From contig NZ_QVRA01000022.1 in assembly GCF_003591655.1 (NCBI RefSeq), forward strand, positions 1-64,000: a DNA stretch of 64,000 nt, in the 5' to 3' direction. Shown piece after piece: positions 15,622-24,575 of the stretch. The stretch is from Sphingobium terrigena (GTDB taxonomy: Bacteria; Pseudomonadota; Alphaproteobacteria; Sphingomonadales; Sphingomonadaceae). Position numbers and translations under genes: made by a program. Positions within the stretch are counted from its first letter, which is position 1. The number at the start of each line of letters is the position of its first letter. The notes beneath the pieces were generated by a model that ran no database searches, was not told the origin of the DNA, and worked only from the letters and a program-made list of their open reading frames with translations.

Positions 15622-16626
15622 ATGGCCAAAACCACCCTCACCCGTTTCCTGATCGAACAGCAGCGCCTTGCCAATGCGCTGCCCGCAGAATTGCGTCTTC
15701 TGATCGAAACCGTGGCGCGCGCCTGCAAGACGATCAGCCATGCCGTCAGCAAGGGCGCGCTGGGCGAAGTGCTGGGCAGTCTGGACAGCGAAAATGTGCA
15801 GGGTGAGGTGCAGAAGAAGCTGGACGTGATCGCCAACGAATTGCTGCTCGACGCCAATGAATGGGGCGGGCATCTGGCCGCGATGGCGTCCGAGGAGATG
15901 GAGACGATCCATCGCATCCCCAATCGCTATCCCAAGGGCGAATATCTGCTGCTGTTCGATCCGATCGACGGGTCCAGCAATATCGACGTCGACCTGTCGG
16001 TCGGCACCATCTTTTCGGTGCTGAAAGCCCCCGACGAATGTGCCGGGCGCGAAGTGACGGAGGATGATTTCCTTCAGAATGGCCGGGCGCAGGTGGCAGC
16101 AGGCTATGCCATTTACGGGCCGCAAACGCTGCTGGTGCTGAGCGTCGGCACCGGCGTGCATGAATTCACGCTGGACCGCGAAGTCGGCAGCTGGGTCATG
16201 ACCGATCGCGACATGAAAATGCCGCAGGGCAAGTGCGAATTTGCCATCAACATGTCCAACCGCCGCCAATGGTCGCCCGGCGTTGCCCGCTATATCGAGG
16301 AACGGGTGATGGGTGCCGAAGGGCCGTGCGGGGTGGATTACAACATGCGCTGGACCGCCTCCATGGTCGCCGACGTCCACCGCATCCTCAAGCGCGGCGG
16401 CATCTTCATGTATCCTGCCGACCATCGCACGCCGGGCAAGGCGCGGCTGCGCCTGATGTATGAGGCCAATCCGATGAGCTATCTGGTCGAGCAGGCGGGC
16501 GGCGCGGCCACCGATGGCTTCATCCCGATCATGGACGTCGACGCCACCAGCCTGCACCAGCGCGTCGGCGTGGTGCTGGGCGACAAGGCGGAAGTGGCAA
16601 TGGTCACGGCCTATGGACGGGAATAG
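15622..16626 (+). CDS. fbp: Class I fructose-1,6-bisphosphatase
   Basis: Hydrolyses fructose 1,6-bisphosphate to fructose 6-phosphate in gluconeogenesis. The 334-residue protein has the metal-binding signature FDPIDGSSNIDVD with the downstream GTIFSV, NMRWTASMVADVHR, and the substrate-site segment PGKARLRLMYEANP, followed by the VEQAGG motif. The start ATG at 15622 has AAAGG about 8 bases upstream; further upstream codons in frame do not match the family. It is monocistronic and followed by a hairpin. Confidence 0.95.
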   Translation: MAKTTLTRFLIEQQRLANALPAELRLLIETVARACKTISHAVSKGALGEVLGSLDSENVQGEVQKKLDVIANELLLDANEWGGHLAAMASEEMETIHRIPNRYPKGEYLLLFDPIDGSSNIDVDLSVGTIFSVLKAPDECAGREVTEDDFLQNGRAQVAAGYAIYGPQTLLVLSVGTGVHEFTLDREVGSWVMTDRDMKMPQGKCEFAINMSNRRQWSPGVARYIEERVMGAEGPCGVDYNMRWTASMVADVHRILKRGGIFMYPADHRTPGKARLRLMYEANPMSYLVEQAGGAATDGFIPIMDVDATSLHQRVGVVLGDKAEVAMVTAYGRE

Positions 16627-16643
16627 CCGCCTGGCGGGCAACC

Positions 16644-16666
16644 ATCCTCCCCTTTAAGGGGAGGAT
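16644..16666 (+). terminator. Hairpin after fbp
   Basis: ATCCTCCCC (16644-16652) pairs with GGGGAGGAT (16658-16666) across a short TTTAA loop, 18 bases after the fbp stop codon. There is no T run, so it may be a weak terminator or a member of the CCTCCCC palindrome family. Confidence 0.55.
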
Positions 16667-17060
16667 CAGGAACAGTACAAAACAGATCGATTGCGACTTT
16701 GGGTAGAGTAAAGTGGGGGAGAGCGAAGTGTCGCTCAATCCCCCTTGCTATGGCCTCGCCTTGCCGGTCTTACCGGCGGCCCCTCTCCAGAAACATGTTA
16801 TATGGCGCGGCTGTAGCCCAAACGGCCTAGCCCAAGCCGAGACCAAAAAAAAGGGCCGATCCGCAGACCAGCCCAAAAAGTTTAGGAGAGGATGCCTGAA
16901 AGGCACAGTATCTATGTCGTCCGGGCGTAATTTTCGCAAATGCGAAGGGTGAAGGCACGATTGCGTAAAATGCAATCGCTTGCGGAAACTTTAACCATCT
17001 ACGGACCGAATCGAGTCGCGGGTAAAGCAAATGTCAGGGCTTTATCCCTAAGCGGGGCCA
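16667..17060. other. 394-base intergenic leader before the acyltransferase gene
   Basis: No convincing gene. The stretch is more AT-rich than its neighbours, with poly-A patches (near 16843 and 16875), a GCCTGAAAGGC hairpin near 16895 and direct-repeat-like TGCGAAGG/TTGCGTAAA/TGCAATCGC blocks at 16935-16985. It may be a promoter region or long untranslated leader; I cannot assign a known riboswitch or small RNA. Confidence 0.35.
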
Positions 17061-18908
17061 ATGCATTATCGCCGCGACATTGATGGACTGCGGGCCTTGG
17101 CGATTCTGCCAGTCCTGCTGTTCCATGCCCATGTGCCGGGCTTTGGCGGCGGTTATGTCGGCGTCGACATTTTTTTCGTCATATCAGGCTATCTGATCAC
17201 CGGCATCATCGCCCGCGAAGTCGATGAAGCCCGCTTCTCGCTGGCGCGCTTCTACGAACGCCGCTTCCGGCGGATCGTCCCGGCACTGGGGCTGATGATC
17301 CTGGTGGTGCTGGGCTTGAGCGCCTTGCTCTATCTGCCCGGCGATCTGGAGGGGGTGCCGCGGTCCGCGCTGGCCGCGACCCTGTTTGCGTCCAACCTGT
17401 GGTTTTTCACCGACACCGGCTATTTTGCGGGCGGCGCGGACGTCAAACCGCTGCTCCACACATGGTCGCTGGCGGTAGAGGAACAATATTATATCGGCTT
17501 CCCGATCCTGCTGATGGCCATAGCCCGCTTCGCCCCGCGCTGGCGCACGGGGGTGGTGATAGCCATCGCGGCAGGATCGCTGCTGCTGTCGATCGCGATG
17601 CAACGCGATACCAGCGGGTTCGCTTTCTACCTGCTGCCGACCCGTGCCTGGGAGTTATTTGCCGGGGCTTTATTGGCGCTGGGGGCGGTGCCTGCGTTGC
17701 GGACCCGCTGGTTGCGCGAGGGGGTGGCATGGGGCGGGATCGCCGCGATTGCGCTGGCGGTTACCTGCTATGATCGCGACACTTTGTTTCCCGGCATCGC
17801 CGCCCTCGCCCCGGTACTGGGCGCTGCCGCGCTGATCCACAGCGCGCCGGGGACCAGCGCCGGGCGGTTGCTGGGCTGGTCGCCGTTGGTGGGCGTGGGG
17901 CTTGTCTCCTACTCGCTTTATCTGTGGCACTGGCCGGTCATCGTGTTCACCGAATATGCGACCGACATGGCAGTGACAGGCTGGACGTGCATGGCCGTGA
18001 TCGCCGGGTCGGTGATCGCGGCGATCCTGTCCTGGCGCTTTGTCGAACGCCCCTTTCGCGATTCGCAGGCGATGCCGGCGCGGACGATCTTTCGCTTCAC
18101 CGGCGCGACGATGGCGCTGCTGTGTAGCCTGTCGCTGGCCTTGCTGGCGGCGGGACCATGGCCGTCGCGATTTGCGCCGACAGTGCTGGCGCAGGCGGCG
18201 GGACGTAACGACATCAGCCCGGAGCGCAAACGCTGCCATGACATATTCGCCCGCGGCGCGCGCGCCTGTGTGCTGGGGGCGGCCGCCCCGCCCGATGCGA
18301 TGCTGTGGGGCGACAGTCATGGGGTCGAACTGGCCTATGCGCTGGCGCTGGAGGCGAAGGCGCAAGGACGGGCGCTGGTGCAGCGCACGACGTCCAGTTG
18401 CCCGCCGGTGCTGGGCTATGACGCGCCCAAGGATGCGCGCTGCGCGGCGGCCAATCGCGCCGCCTTTGCCGCCTTGCGCGCCGATCCGGCCATCCGCCGC
18501 GTCTATCTGGCGGCCTTCTGGGCCAATGGTGATTTTGACGATTCCGGCTTTGTCGCCAGACTGGACCGCACGATCGCCGCGATCCGGGCGGAGGGACGGG
18601 AGGTCGTGCTGATCGGCCCGGTGCCGCCGCAGCCCTTCGACGTGCCGCGCCGCCTCGCCCATCTGGCCCGCGCCGGGCAACTGGCACAGGCGGAGGGTGT
18701 CGCGCGATCCTGGGTGGACGGGCGCACCGTCCATTTGCGCGCGCTGTTTGCGCGATGGCAGGCGCGCGGGGTCCGGCTGATCGATCCCGTCGCGGCGCTG
18801 TGCGATGCCCGGCACTGCGCGATCGAGCGCGACGGCAAGCCGCTCTATTTCGATTCGCACCATCTGAGCGTAGCGGGCGCGCGGCTGGTGATTGCGCGCG
18901 GCGGCTGA
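17061..18908 (+). CDS. Acyltransferase-3 / SGNH fusion (OafA-like O-acetyltransferase)
   Basis: Probably adds O-acetyl groups to a cell-surface polysaccharide or peptidoglycan. Residues 1-345 form the acyltransferase-3 domain with about ten membrane helices; it opens with YRRDIDGLRALAILPVLLFH, which holds the conserved Arg and the catalytic His, and contains FFVISGYLITG and LHTWSLAVEEQYY. The C-terminal 230 residues form a periplasmic SGNH domain with LWGDSHG (nucleophile Ser) around residue 415 and FDSHHLSVAG (catalytic Asp/His) near the end. Length is normal for the family. No glycan cluster surrounds it, so the acceptor is unknown. Confidence 0.9.
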   Translation: MHYRRDIDGLRALAILPVLLFHAHVPGFGGGYVGVDIFFVISGYLITGIIAREVDEARFSLARFYERRFRRIVPALGLMILVVLGLSALLYLPGDLEGVPRSALAATLFASNLWFFTDTGYFAGGADVKPLLHTWSLAVEEQYYIGFPILLMAIARFAPRWRTGVVIAIAAGSLLLSIAMQRDTSGFAFYLLPTRAWELFAGALLALGAVPALRTRWLREGVAWGGIAAIALAVTCYDRDTLFPGIAALAPVLGAAALIHSAPGTSAGRLLGWSPLVGVGLVSYSLYLWHWPVIVFTEYATDMAVTGWTCMAVIAGSVIAAILSWRFVERPFRDSQAMPARTIFRFTGATMALLCSLSLALLAAGPWPSRFAPTVLAQAAGRNDISPERKRCHDIFARGARACVLGAAAPPDAMLWGDSHGVELAYALALEAKAQGRALVQRTTSSCPPVLGYDAPKDARCAAANRAAFAALRADPAIRRVYLAAFWANGDFDDSGFVARLDRTIAAIRAEGREVVLIGPVPPQPFDVPRRLAHLARAGQLAQAEGVARSWVDGRTVHLRALFARWQARGVRLIDPVAALCDARHCAIERDGKPLYFDSHHLSVAGARLVIARGG

Positions 18909-18911
18909 GCC

Positions 18912-19805
18912 TTATTCGGCCGCCAGCGCATAGTGAGCGCGCGGCAATTCGTTCGCCAGCGCTTGGGCGATGGCCGTGATGATCCCCTGCATCCGGGCCA
19001 GCCCCGCTCCCGGCTGGTCCAGCGCGTCATCCAGATAAAGGCTGCGATCCACCTCTATCTGGATCGCGTGCAGCCCGCTTTCGGGCCGCCCATGGCGCTC
19101 GATCAGATGATCGCCCGGATAGGGATGATTTTGCGCCGCGACGATGCCATGGCCCGCCGCGACATCGGCCGCCAGCGTCATCAGCCGGGTGGAGGCGCTG
19201 CGCCCGAACCGATCGCCCAGCACGATGCCCGGCGCGGCCTGCCCGGCGGCGGGCGGCGGCAAGGGCGGCATGGAATGGAGGTCGATCAGGATCGCATGGC
19301 CATGCGCGTCACGCGCCGCCGTCATCAACCGGGCCAGCTCGGCATGATAGGGCCGGTGGATCGTTTCAATCCGGCGTTGCGCCTCGCTCCACGCCACCGG
19401 TTTGTGCCATAATTCATGCGCGCCGACCATGCGGCGGGGGATGAGGCCCAGCCCGCCGCGCAGCTTGGCGCTGCTCTGAAGCGCGGCATCACGCGGCACG
19501 CCGACCAGCATGGCAGGGTCGATTTCGCGCTCATGGCGATTGAGGTCGATCAGCGCACGCGGGGCGCTGGCAACGACTACGGTAAAGCCGCGCGCGATCA
19601 GCGGATGGACCAGCAGGTCGGCCCAGCGATCCTCCAGCCGTTGCAATTGTTGCCGCCGCACCCGTGCCTGCGCCAGCAGATCGGACGGGTAGTCGCGCCC
19701 GGCATGGGGCACGGAAAGGATGATGGGCCGGTCGGGGATGGCGGGGCCAAATCGGTCGAAACCCGCCTCTGTCCTGGCGGGAGGATGCGGCGCGGGACGA
19801 TCCAA
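18912..19805 (-). CDS. N-formylglutamate amidohydrolase family protein
   Basis: A cytoplasmic metallohydrolase-like protein of about 297 residues in the N-formylglutamate amidohydrolase (HutG-type) family. Recognisable blocks are SVPHAGRDYP, RLEDRWADLL, LIDLHSMPPLP and GLHAIQIEVDRSLYLD, which carry the likely zinc and substrate residues. The start was placed at a TTG (19805) because AAAGGAG lies 5 bases before it; an in-frame TTG at 19832 lacks such a site. No other histidine-degradation genes are nearby. It is divergent from cpdR, an arrangement seen in other alphaproteobacteria, so its job may lie outside histidine catabolism. Confidence 0.82.
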   Translation of the reverse strand: MDRPAPHPPARTEAGFDRFGPAIPDRPIILSVPHAGRDYPSDLLAQARVRRQQLQRLEDRWADLLVHPLIARGFTVVVASAPRALIDLNRHEREIDPAMLVGVPRDAALQSSAKLRGGLGLIPRRMVGAHELWHKPVAWSEAQRRIETIHRPYHAELARLMTAARDAHGHAILIDLHSMPPLPPPAAGQAAPGIVLGDRFGRSASTRLMTLAADVAAGHGIVAAQNHPYPGDHLIERHGRPESGLHAIQIEVDRSLYLDDALDQPGAGLARMQGIITAIAQALANELPRAHYALAAE

Positions 19806-19947
19806 CGAGGCTCCTTTCACCAGCTTGCCCAAAAATGGTTACTCGGCTGGATAATATTTACACCTTGTCGCATATATCGGTCAGGGACGCCACCCTGACG
19901 GGGGCATGGGGGACAAGCCGGAAACGGCAACAAGAGTAGCTGGCGCA

Positions 19948-20325
19948 ATGGTTCGCATATTACTGGCCGAAGATGATGAGAGTATGCGGGTCTATCTGGC
20001 GCGCGCGCTGGAACGGTCCGGCTATGAGGTCGTGGCCGTGGCGACCGGCACGGAAGCGCTGCCCCATATCGCGTCCGACCGGTTCGACCTGTTGCTGACC
20101 GATATTGTGATGCCCGAAATGGACGGGATCGAACTGGCGCAGCACGCAGCGTCAGTGGCCCCGGACATGCGGATCATGTTCATCACCGGCTTTGCCGCCG
20201 TGACGCTGAAAGCCGGAAAGGCCGTGCCACAGGCCAAGGTGCTGTCCAAGCCGTTCCATCTGCGTGACCTGGTGCTGGAAGTCGAACGGATGTTCGGTAG
20301 CGAGAGCCTGACCGGGCTGAACTGA
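19948..20325 (+). CDS. cpdR: CpdR-type single-domain response regulator
   Basis: In Caulobacter, unphosphorylated CpdR docks on ClpX and primes ClpXP to destroy cell-cycle proteins; phosphorylation by the CckA-ChpT relay blocks it. This 125-residue protein is one receiver domain with no output domain and closely follows the Caulobacter sequence: RILLAEDDES at the start, the phospho-acceptor Asp52 in TDIVMPEMDGIEL, FITGFAAV and KVLSKPFHLRDLV with the conserved lysine. The start at 19948 fits the family length; an upstream ATG (19906) would add 14 unrelated residues. It ends a few bases from convergent dctA. Confidence 0.9.
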   Translation: MVRILLAEDDESMRVYLARALERSGYEVVAVATGTEALPHIASDRFDLLLTDIVMPEMDGIELAQHAASVAPDMRIMFITGFAAVTLKAGKAVPQAKVLSKPFHLRDLVLEVERMFGSESLTGLN

Positions 20326-20335
20326 ACCCCGCCCC

Positions 20336-21667
20336 TCAATCCTCGATCACTTCCTCCATATCGGGCGTGGGGTTGAGCGGGATGCCGGCCATGGCGGCGG
20401 CGAATCGCTCACGGTCCAGCCCTTTCTCCCAAGCCGATACCACCACCGTCGCGACGGCATTGCCGACGAAGTTGGTGAGCGCGCGGACTTCGCTCATGAA
20501 GCGATCGACCCCCAATATCAGGGCCATGCCCGCGACCGGCACCGACGGCACGATCGACAGCGTTGCTGCCAGGGTGATGAAGCCCGCGCCGGTCACGCCC
20601 GCCGCACCCTTGGACGAGATCATCGCCACCAGCAGCAGCAAGATCTGCTGTTGCAGGGTCAGGTCGACATTGCACGCCTGCGCGATGAACAGGGCCGCCA
20701 GCGTCATATAGATGTTGGTGCCATCCAGGTTGAAGCTGTAGCCGGTCGGCACGACCAGCCCGACCACCGACTTGCGGCACCCGGCCCGCTCCATCTTCTC
20801 GATCAGGCTGGGCAGCGCGGCTTCGGACGAGGATGTCCCCAGCACGAGCAGCAATTCGGCCTTGAGGTAGCGGATGAGGTGCAGAATGTTGAACCCCGCC
20901 AGCCGTGCGACGGTGCCCAGCACCACCAGCACGAACAGCAGCGAGGTCAGGTAGAAGGTCGCGACCAGCCCGGCCAGATTGGCAAGCGTGCCGACGCCAT
21001 ATTCGCCGATGGTGAAGGCCATCGCGCCGAACGCCCCGACCGGTGCCGCCTTCATCAGGAAGGCGACCAGCTTGAACACCGCATGGCTGGCCGATTCGAG
21101 AACCGCCATCAGCGGCGCGGCCTTGTCCCCGATCATGGTGAGCGCGATGCCGAACAATATGGCGACGAACAGGACTTGGAGGATATTGCCGTCCGCGACC
21201 GCCGAGACCATGGTCGAAGGAATGATGCTCATCAGGAAGCCGGTGAGCGTGGTTTCATGCGCCTTGTGCGCGAAGTCGGCAACCTTGCCCGCGTCCAGAC
21301 TGGCCGGATCGATATTGAGACCCGCGCCCGGCTGCACCAGATTGGCGACGATCAGCCCGACAATGAGCGCGAGTGTCGAAAAGGTCAGGAAATAGGCAAA
21401 GGCCTTGGCCGCGACCCGGCCGATTGCGCCCAATTCCTTCATCCCCGCAATGCCGGTGACGATGGTGAGGAAAATGACCGGGGCGATGATCATCTTCACC
21501 AGCTTGATGAAGGCGTCGCCCAGCGGCTTTAGCTGCACGCCCATATCGGGGAAGAAATGGCCGATTGCGACACCCAGCGCGATCGCGATCAGCACCTGGA
21601 CATAGAGCTGACGATACCATGGCAGACGCGGCGTCGTCTGGATCGGCGAGGATGGCGATGGCAGCAT
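20336..21667 (-). CDS. dctA: C4-dicarboxylate/proton symporter DctA
   Basis: Imports succinate, fumarate and malate across the inner membrane. The 443-residue protein belongs to the dicarboxylate/amino acid:cation symporter family: about eight membrane helices, the serine-rich hairpin GTSSSEAALPSL, and the substrate/cation motif GYSFNLDGTNIYMT. The ending EKGLDRERF is also typical. The ATG at 21667 starts the family-like sequence; the frame stays open upstream only over the tRNA region. No DctBD regulators are seen. A glutamate-type substrate (GltP) cannot be fully ruled out. Confidence 0.88.
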   Translation of the reverse strand: MLPSPSSPIQTTPRLPWYRQLYVQVLIAIALGVAIGHFFPDMGVQLKPLGDAFIKLVKMIIAPVIFLTIVTGIAGMKELGAIGRVAAKAFAYFLTFSTLALIVGLIVANLVQPGAGLNIDPASLDAGKVADFAHKAHETTLTGFLMSIIPSTMVSAVADGNILQVLFVAILFGIALTMIGDKAAPLMAVLESASHAVFKLVAFLMKAAPVGAFGAMAFTIGEYGVGTLANLAGLVATFYLTSLLFVLVVLGTVARLAGFNILHLIRYLKAELLLVLGTSSSEAALPSLIEKMERAGCRKSVVGLVVPTGYSFNLDGTNIYMTLAALFIAQACNVDLTLQQQILLLLVAMISSKGAAGVTGAGFITLAATLSIVPSVPVAGMALILGVDRFMSEVRALTNFVGNAVATVVVSAWEKGLDRERFAAAMAGIPLNPTPDMEEVIED

Positions 21668-21795
21668 ATGTCTTGGCGTCCCCCTGTTTGCGCCGCAGCA
21701 TATGGGCCGTCCCTGCGCTGTCCAGAAGAATGTCGCACCCCTGCAATTTCCCGCTTGCGCAGGTCCGGTCCCCCGGCTATTGGCCCAACTCCCGT

Positions 21796-21870
21796 GGGCG
21801 TATAGCTCAGTGGTAGAGCACTGTGTTGACATCGCAGGGGTCGCAAGTTCAATCCTTGCTACGCCCACCA
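21796..21870 (+). tRNA. tRNA-Val (anticodon GAC)
   Basis: A complete 75-base cloverleaf with encoded CCA: acceptor GGGCGTA (21796-21802) pairs with TACGCCC (21860-21866), D stem GCTC/GAGC, anticodon stem CTGTG/CGCAG with loop TTGACAT, T arm GCAAG-TTCAATC-CTTGC. Anticodon GAC reads GTC and GTT valine codons. It is followed directly by an intrinsic terminator. Confidence 0.97.
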
Positions 21871-21874
21871 TGAC

Positions 21875-21916
21875 AAAGCCCGTCGCCTGTTTTCAGGTGG
21901 CGGGCTTTCTCTTTTG
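21875..21916 (+). terminator. Intrinsic terminator of tRNA-Val
   Basis: AAAGCCCGTCGCCTG (21875-21889) pairs with CAGGTGGCGGGCTTT (21894-21908) around a TTTT loop, followed by CTCTTTT. It begins 4 bases after the tRNA end. Confidence 0.88.
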
Positions 21917-21934
21917 TCACAGGCGGAGGACCAG

Positions 21935-22552
21935 ATGATCCCGGTTTGCGAGACGATTTCGGGCCAGCGCCTGTTGTTCGTGATGGCGGCGGAGGCGGAA
22001 TATGGGCCGCAGTTGCGCGCCCGATTCGCGCCGCTGATGACGGGCGTGGGTCCGATCGAGGCAGCACTGGCGACCGGCATTGCGCTGCACGACATGGCGC
22101 TAGCGGATGCCCTGCCCGATCTGGTCGTGTGTCTGGGATCGGCAGGATCGCGCGTGTGCGGGCTGGGCGAGGTAGTGCAGGTCGCCAGCGTGTCCTGGCG
22201 CGACATGGATGCGTCGCGGCTGGGGTTCGTGAAGGGGGTGACGCCCTTTGTCGATCATCCGGTCGATCTGCCGCTGGTGACGCCATTGACGTTGCCGACT
22301 GCGCGGCTGTCGACCGGGGCCAATATCGTGGGCGGCGATGACTATGCCGCGATCGACGCCGATATGGTGGACATGGAGACATTTGCGGTCGCGCGCGCCT
22401 GTGCCCGTTATGGCGTGCCATTGATGGGGCTGCGCGGCATTTCCGACGGGCCGGGCGAGTTGGAGCATATCCATGGCTGGACGGCGTTGCTGGGCTTGCT
22501 GGACGAACGATTGGCGGCGGCAGTAGACGGGCTGGAAGAAGCACTGCGCTAG
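21935..22552 (+). CDS. mtnN: 5'-methylthioadenosine/S-adenosylhomocysteine nucleosidase family protein
   Basis: Cleaves adenine from methylthioadenosine and/or S-adenosylhomocysteine. The 205-residue protein has the nucleoside phosphorylase fold signatures: a glutamate in the N-terminal AAEAEYGP, GVGPIEAA, VVCLGSAGS, the ribose-binding VDMETFAVA, and RGISDGPGE with the likely catalytic Asp. The ATG at 21935 is preceded by GGAGGA at 4 bases. The adjacent apt gene would recycle the released adenine to AMP, which supports the call. It is somewhat shorter than the E. coli enzyme (232). Confidence 0.84.
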   Translation: MIPVCETISGQRLLFVMAAEAEYGPQLRARFAPLMTGVGPIEAALATGIALHDMALADALPDLVVCLGSAGSRVCGLGEVVQVASVSWRDMDASRLGFVKGVTPFVDHPVDLPLVTPLTLPTARLSTGANIVGGDDYAAIDADMVDMETFAVARACARYGVPLMGLRGISDGPGELEHIHGWTALLGLLDERLAAAVDGLEEALR

Positions 22553-22567
22553 CACGCGGGCCGCAAC

Positions 22568-23107
22568 CTATAGCAGGGCGACGATACGCTCGGCCGCTTG
22601 TTCGGGCGACATCAGGCCAGTATCGAGAGTCAGTGATGGCACTGGCATGGCGGCCATGCAGCGATCGCAATCGGCGCGAATGGCACGCAACAGGTCGAGC
22701 GAGCGCAACTTGCCAAATGCAGCGCGGCCCGGATCGGCAATCCGATCGTCCTGCACATCAGCAGCAACGGTCAGCGCGATGAAGCAAAGCTTCCCGCCTG
22801 CCGCTTCGACCTGGGCCTGAAGGCGCTGCGGGAAATCGGGCGCAACGCTGGGTTCGGGCGCGAAAGTGAAGATCAGCGACTGTCCGGCATCAATGGCCGA
22901 GACCATCGCCTCTATCCAGAATCGTTCCCGTAGCCGTACAAACTCCGGCGATCCGAACGGAAAGAGGGCCGCGACCGCGTCCACGATCAGATGGTTGTGA
23001 AACAGCGCAAGGCCGGTGCGGTCAGCAACGATCCGCGCAATCGTCAGCTTGCCGGCCGCTGCGGGGCCATAGAGAAAGAGCAGGGTCGGGGTCGTCTCAA
23101 CGGCCAT
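22568..23107 (-). CDS. Small P-loop kinase-like protein
   Basis: A 179-residue cytoplasmic protein with a Walker A motif GPAAAGKLT at about residues 14-22 and the overall size and helix-strand pattern of shikimate/gluconate-type kinases. A FHNHLIVD segment after the first helix resembles AAA-like small kinases of the chloramphenicol-phosphotransferase type. No specific substrate can be named. Its ATG lies 11 bases inside the end of apt, so it is translated from the same message and may act in nucleotide or cofactor handling. Confidence 0.7.
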   Translation of the reverse strand: MAVETTPTLLFLYGPAAAGKLTIARIVADRTGLALFHNHLIVDAVAALFPFGSPEFVRLRERFWIEAMVSAIDAGQSLIFTFAPEPSVAPDFPQRLQAQVEAAGGKLCFIALTVAADVQDDRIADPGRAAFGKLRSLDLLRAIRADCDRCMAAMPVPSLTLDTGLMSPEQAAERIVALL

Positions 23108-23630
23108 CGAACGTCATGATCGCCTGCGCGACGATGCCGTCCGCTTCCAGTGCCGCCATGCCGCCGAGATCGGGCAGGTCGATCGCAAATAGTGCCATCA
23201 GCACGCTGGCCCCCTGCTCGCGCAGCAATTGCGCCGCGGCCAGCGCCGTGCCGCCAGTGGCGATCAGATCGTCGACTAGCAGCACGCGCGCGCCCTGCGG
23301 CACCTGGCCTTCATGCAGTTCCAGCCGGTCGGTGCCATATTCCAGAACATAGTCGATGCCGACGGTCTTGCCGGGCAGCTTGCCTTTCTTGCGCACCGGC
23401 ACGAAGCCTTTGCCCAGCGCAAGCGCCAGTGCTGCGCCCAGGATGAAGCCCCGCGCCTCGATGCCGACGATCAGGTCCGGGTCGAGTGGCCGGGCGATAT
23501 CGGCCAGCCGTGCGGTCAGGTCGCGCAGCCCTTCCCCATCGGCCAGCAGCGTCGTGATGTCGCGAAACTGGATGCCCGGCTTGGGAAAGTCAGGAATGGT
23601 GCGGATGAGGTCGGTCAGGTCGCTGGTCAT
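23097..23630 (-). CDS. apt: Adenine phosphoribosyltransferase
   Basis: Converts adenine and PRPP to AMP. The 177-residue protein begins with the typical IRTIPDFPKPGIQFRDIT stretch, has the GIEARGFILG adenine site and the PRPP-binding motif VLLVDDLIATGGTA. Length is standard. It is convergent with mtnN across the kinase-like gene, which makes this a small adenine salvage locus. A terminator separates it from the upstream petABC genes. Confidence 0.95.
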   Translation of the reverse strand: MTSDLTDLIRTIPDFPKPGIQFRDITTLLADGEGLRDLTARLADIARPLDPDLIVGIEARGFILGAALALALGKGFVPVRKKGKLPGKTVGIDYVLEYGTDRLELHEGQVPQGARVLLVDDLIATGGTALAAAQLLREQGASVLMALFAIDLPDLGGMAALEADGIVAQAIMTFDGR

Positions 23631-23645
23631 GGCGCCCCTATAGAG

Positions 23646-23680
23646 AAAGGGCGCGGCTTCCTCAAGAAACCGCGCCCTTT
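23646..23680 (-). terminator. Terminator of petABC
   Basis: AAAGGGCGCGG (23646-23656) and CCGCGCCCTTT (23670-23680) form an 11-bp stem with a 13-base loop between the petC stop and the apt start, followed on the minus strand by TCTCTA. It probably ends the petABC message. Confidence 0.72.
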
Positions 23681-23708
23681 GCTATGCTTGTCCTGTCGGA
23701 CGTGCCCG

Positions 23709-24560
23709 TCAGGCGGCCTTTTTCTTGTCCGCCCAGATATTCTGATAGGACATATAGGCCAGGCCCGTGGCGATCAGCAGGAAGATCAGCGTCGCCAGAC
23801 CCGCACGGTGGCGGTTTTCCAGCTTCGGTTCGGCGGTCCAGGTCAGGAACGCCGCGACGTCCTGCGCCATCTGGTCGACCGTCGGCTTGGGCTGGCCCGG
23901 ACCATAGGTCACCTGACCGTCAGCCGAGAGCGGCGGTGCCATCGCCAGGTTGAGGTTGGCGAAATAGGGGTTGTAGTGCAGCCCCTCCGGCGTCTTGGCG
24001 TCCGGGAACTTCTTGAGCAGTTCGGCCGGTTGCGCCTGATAGCCGGTCAGCAGCGAATAGACATAGGCGCTGCCATGATGGCGGGCCTTGGTCATCAGCG
24101 ACAGGTCTGGCGGGATGGCGTTGTTGTTCGCCGCCGCCGCCGCGACATTGTTCGCGAAGGGCTTGGGGAAATAATCCGACGGCACAGGCTCGCGCGTGGA
24201 GGCTTCGCCCGTGGCCGGATCGACCGACGGGGTCTTGATCGCCCACTGCTTGGCGATCGCCTTCACTTCGGCTTCGTTATAGCCAAGTGCTTCAAGATCG
24301 CGGAACGCCACGAACTTAAGGCTGTGGCAGGCCGAGCAGACTTCCTTGAACACCTGGAAGCCGCGCTGCAGCTGCTGCTTGTCATAATGACCCAGCGGCC
24401 CGTCGAACGAATAGGCCACATGCTTGGGCAACTCGTGGAAAGCCTTTTCCACGGTCGGTACTGGCGGTTCGGAGACATAAGCCACCGCACCGATCAGGAA
24501 GGAGATGAACAGCCAGCCTGCAAAGAAGAGGCCGACGAGGAATGCGCCAATGCGAACCAT
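23709..24560 (-). CDS. petC: Cytochrome c1 of the bc1 complex
   Basis: Carries electrons from the Rieske protein to cytochrome c in complex III. The 283-residue protein has an N-terminal membrane/signal segment (about 5-28), the c-heme motif CSACH (75-79), a methionine ligand in NLAMAPPL near residue 217, and a C-terminal anchor helix (about 255-275) ending in a lysine cluster. It is the last gene of petABC, 15 bases after petB. Confidence 0.95.
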   Translation of the reverse strand: MVRIGAFLVGLFFAGWLFISFLIGAVAYVSEPPVPTVEKAFHELPKHVAYSFDGPLGHYDKQQLQRGFQVFKEVCSACHSLKFVAFRDLEALGYNEAEVKAIAKQWAIKTPSVDPATGEASTREPVPSDYFPKPFANNVAAAAANNNAIPPDLSLMTKARHHGSAYVYSLLTGYQAQPAELLKKFPDAKTPEGLHYNPYFANLNLAMAPPLSADGQVTYGPGQPKPTVDQMAQDVAAFLTWTAEPKLENRHRAGLATLIFLLIATGLAYMSYQNIWADKKKAA

Positions 24561-24575
24561 GGTCTTATCTACCCC

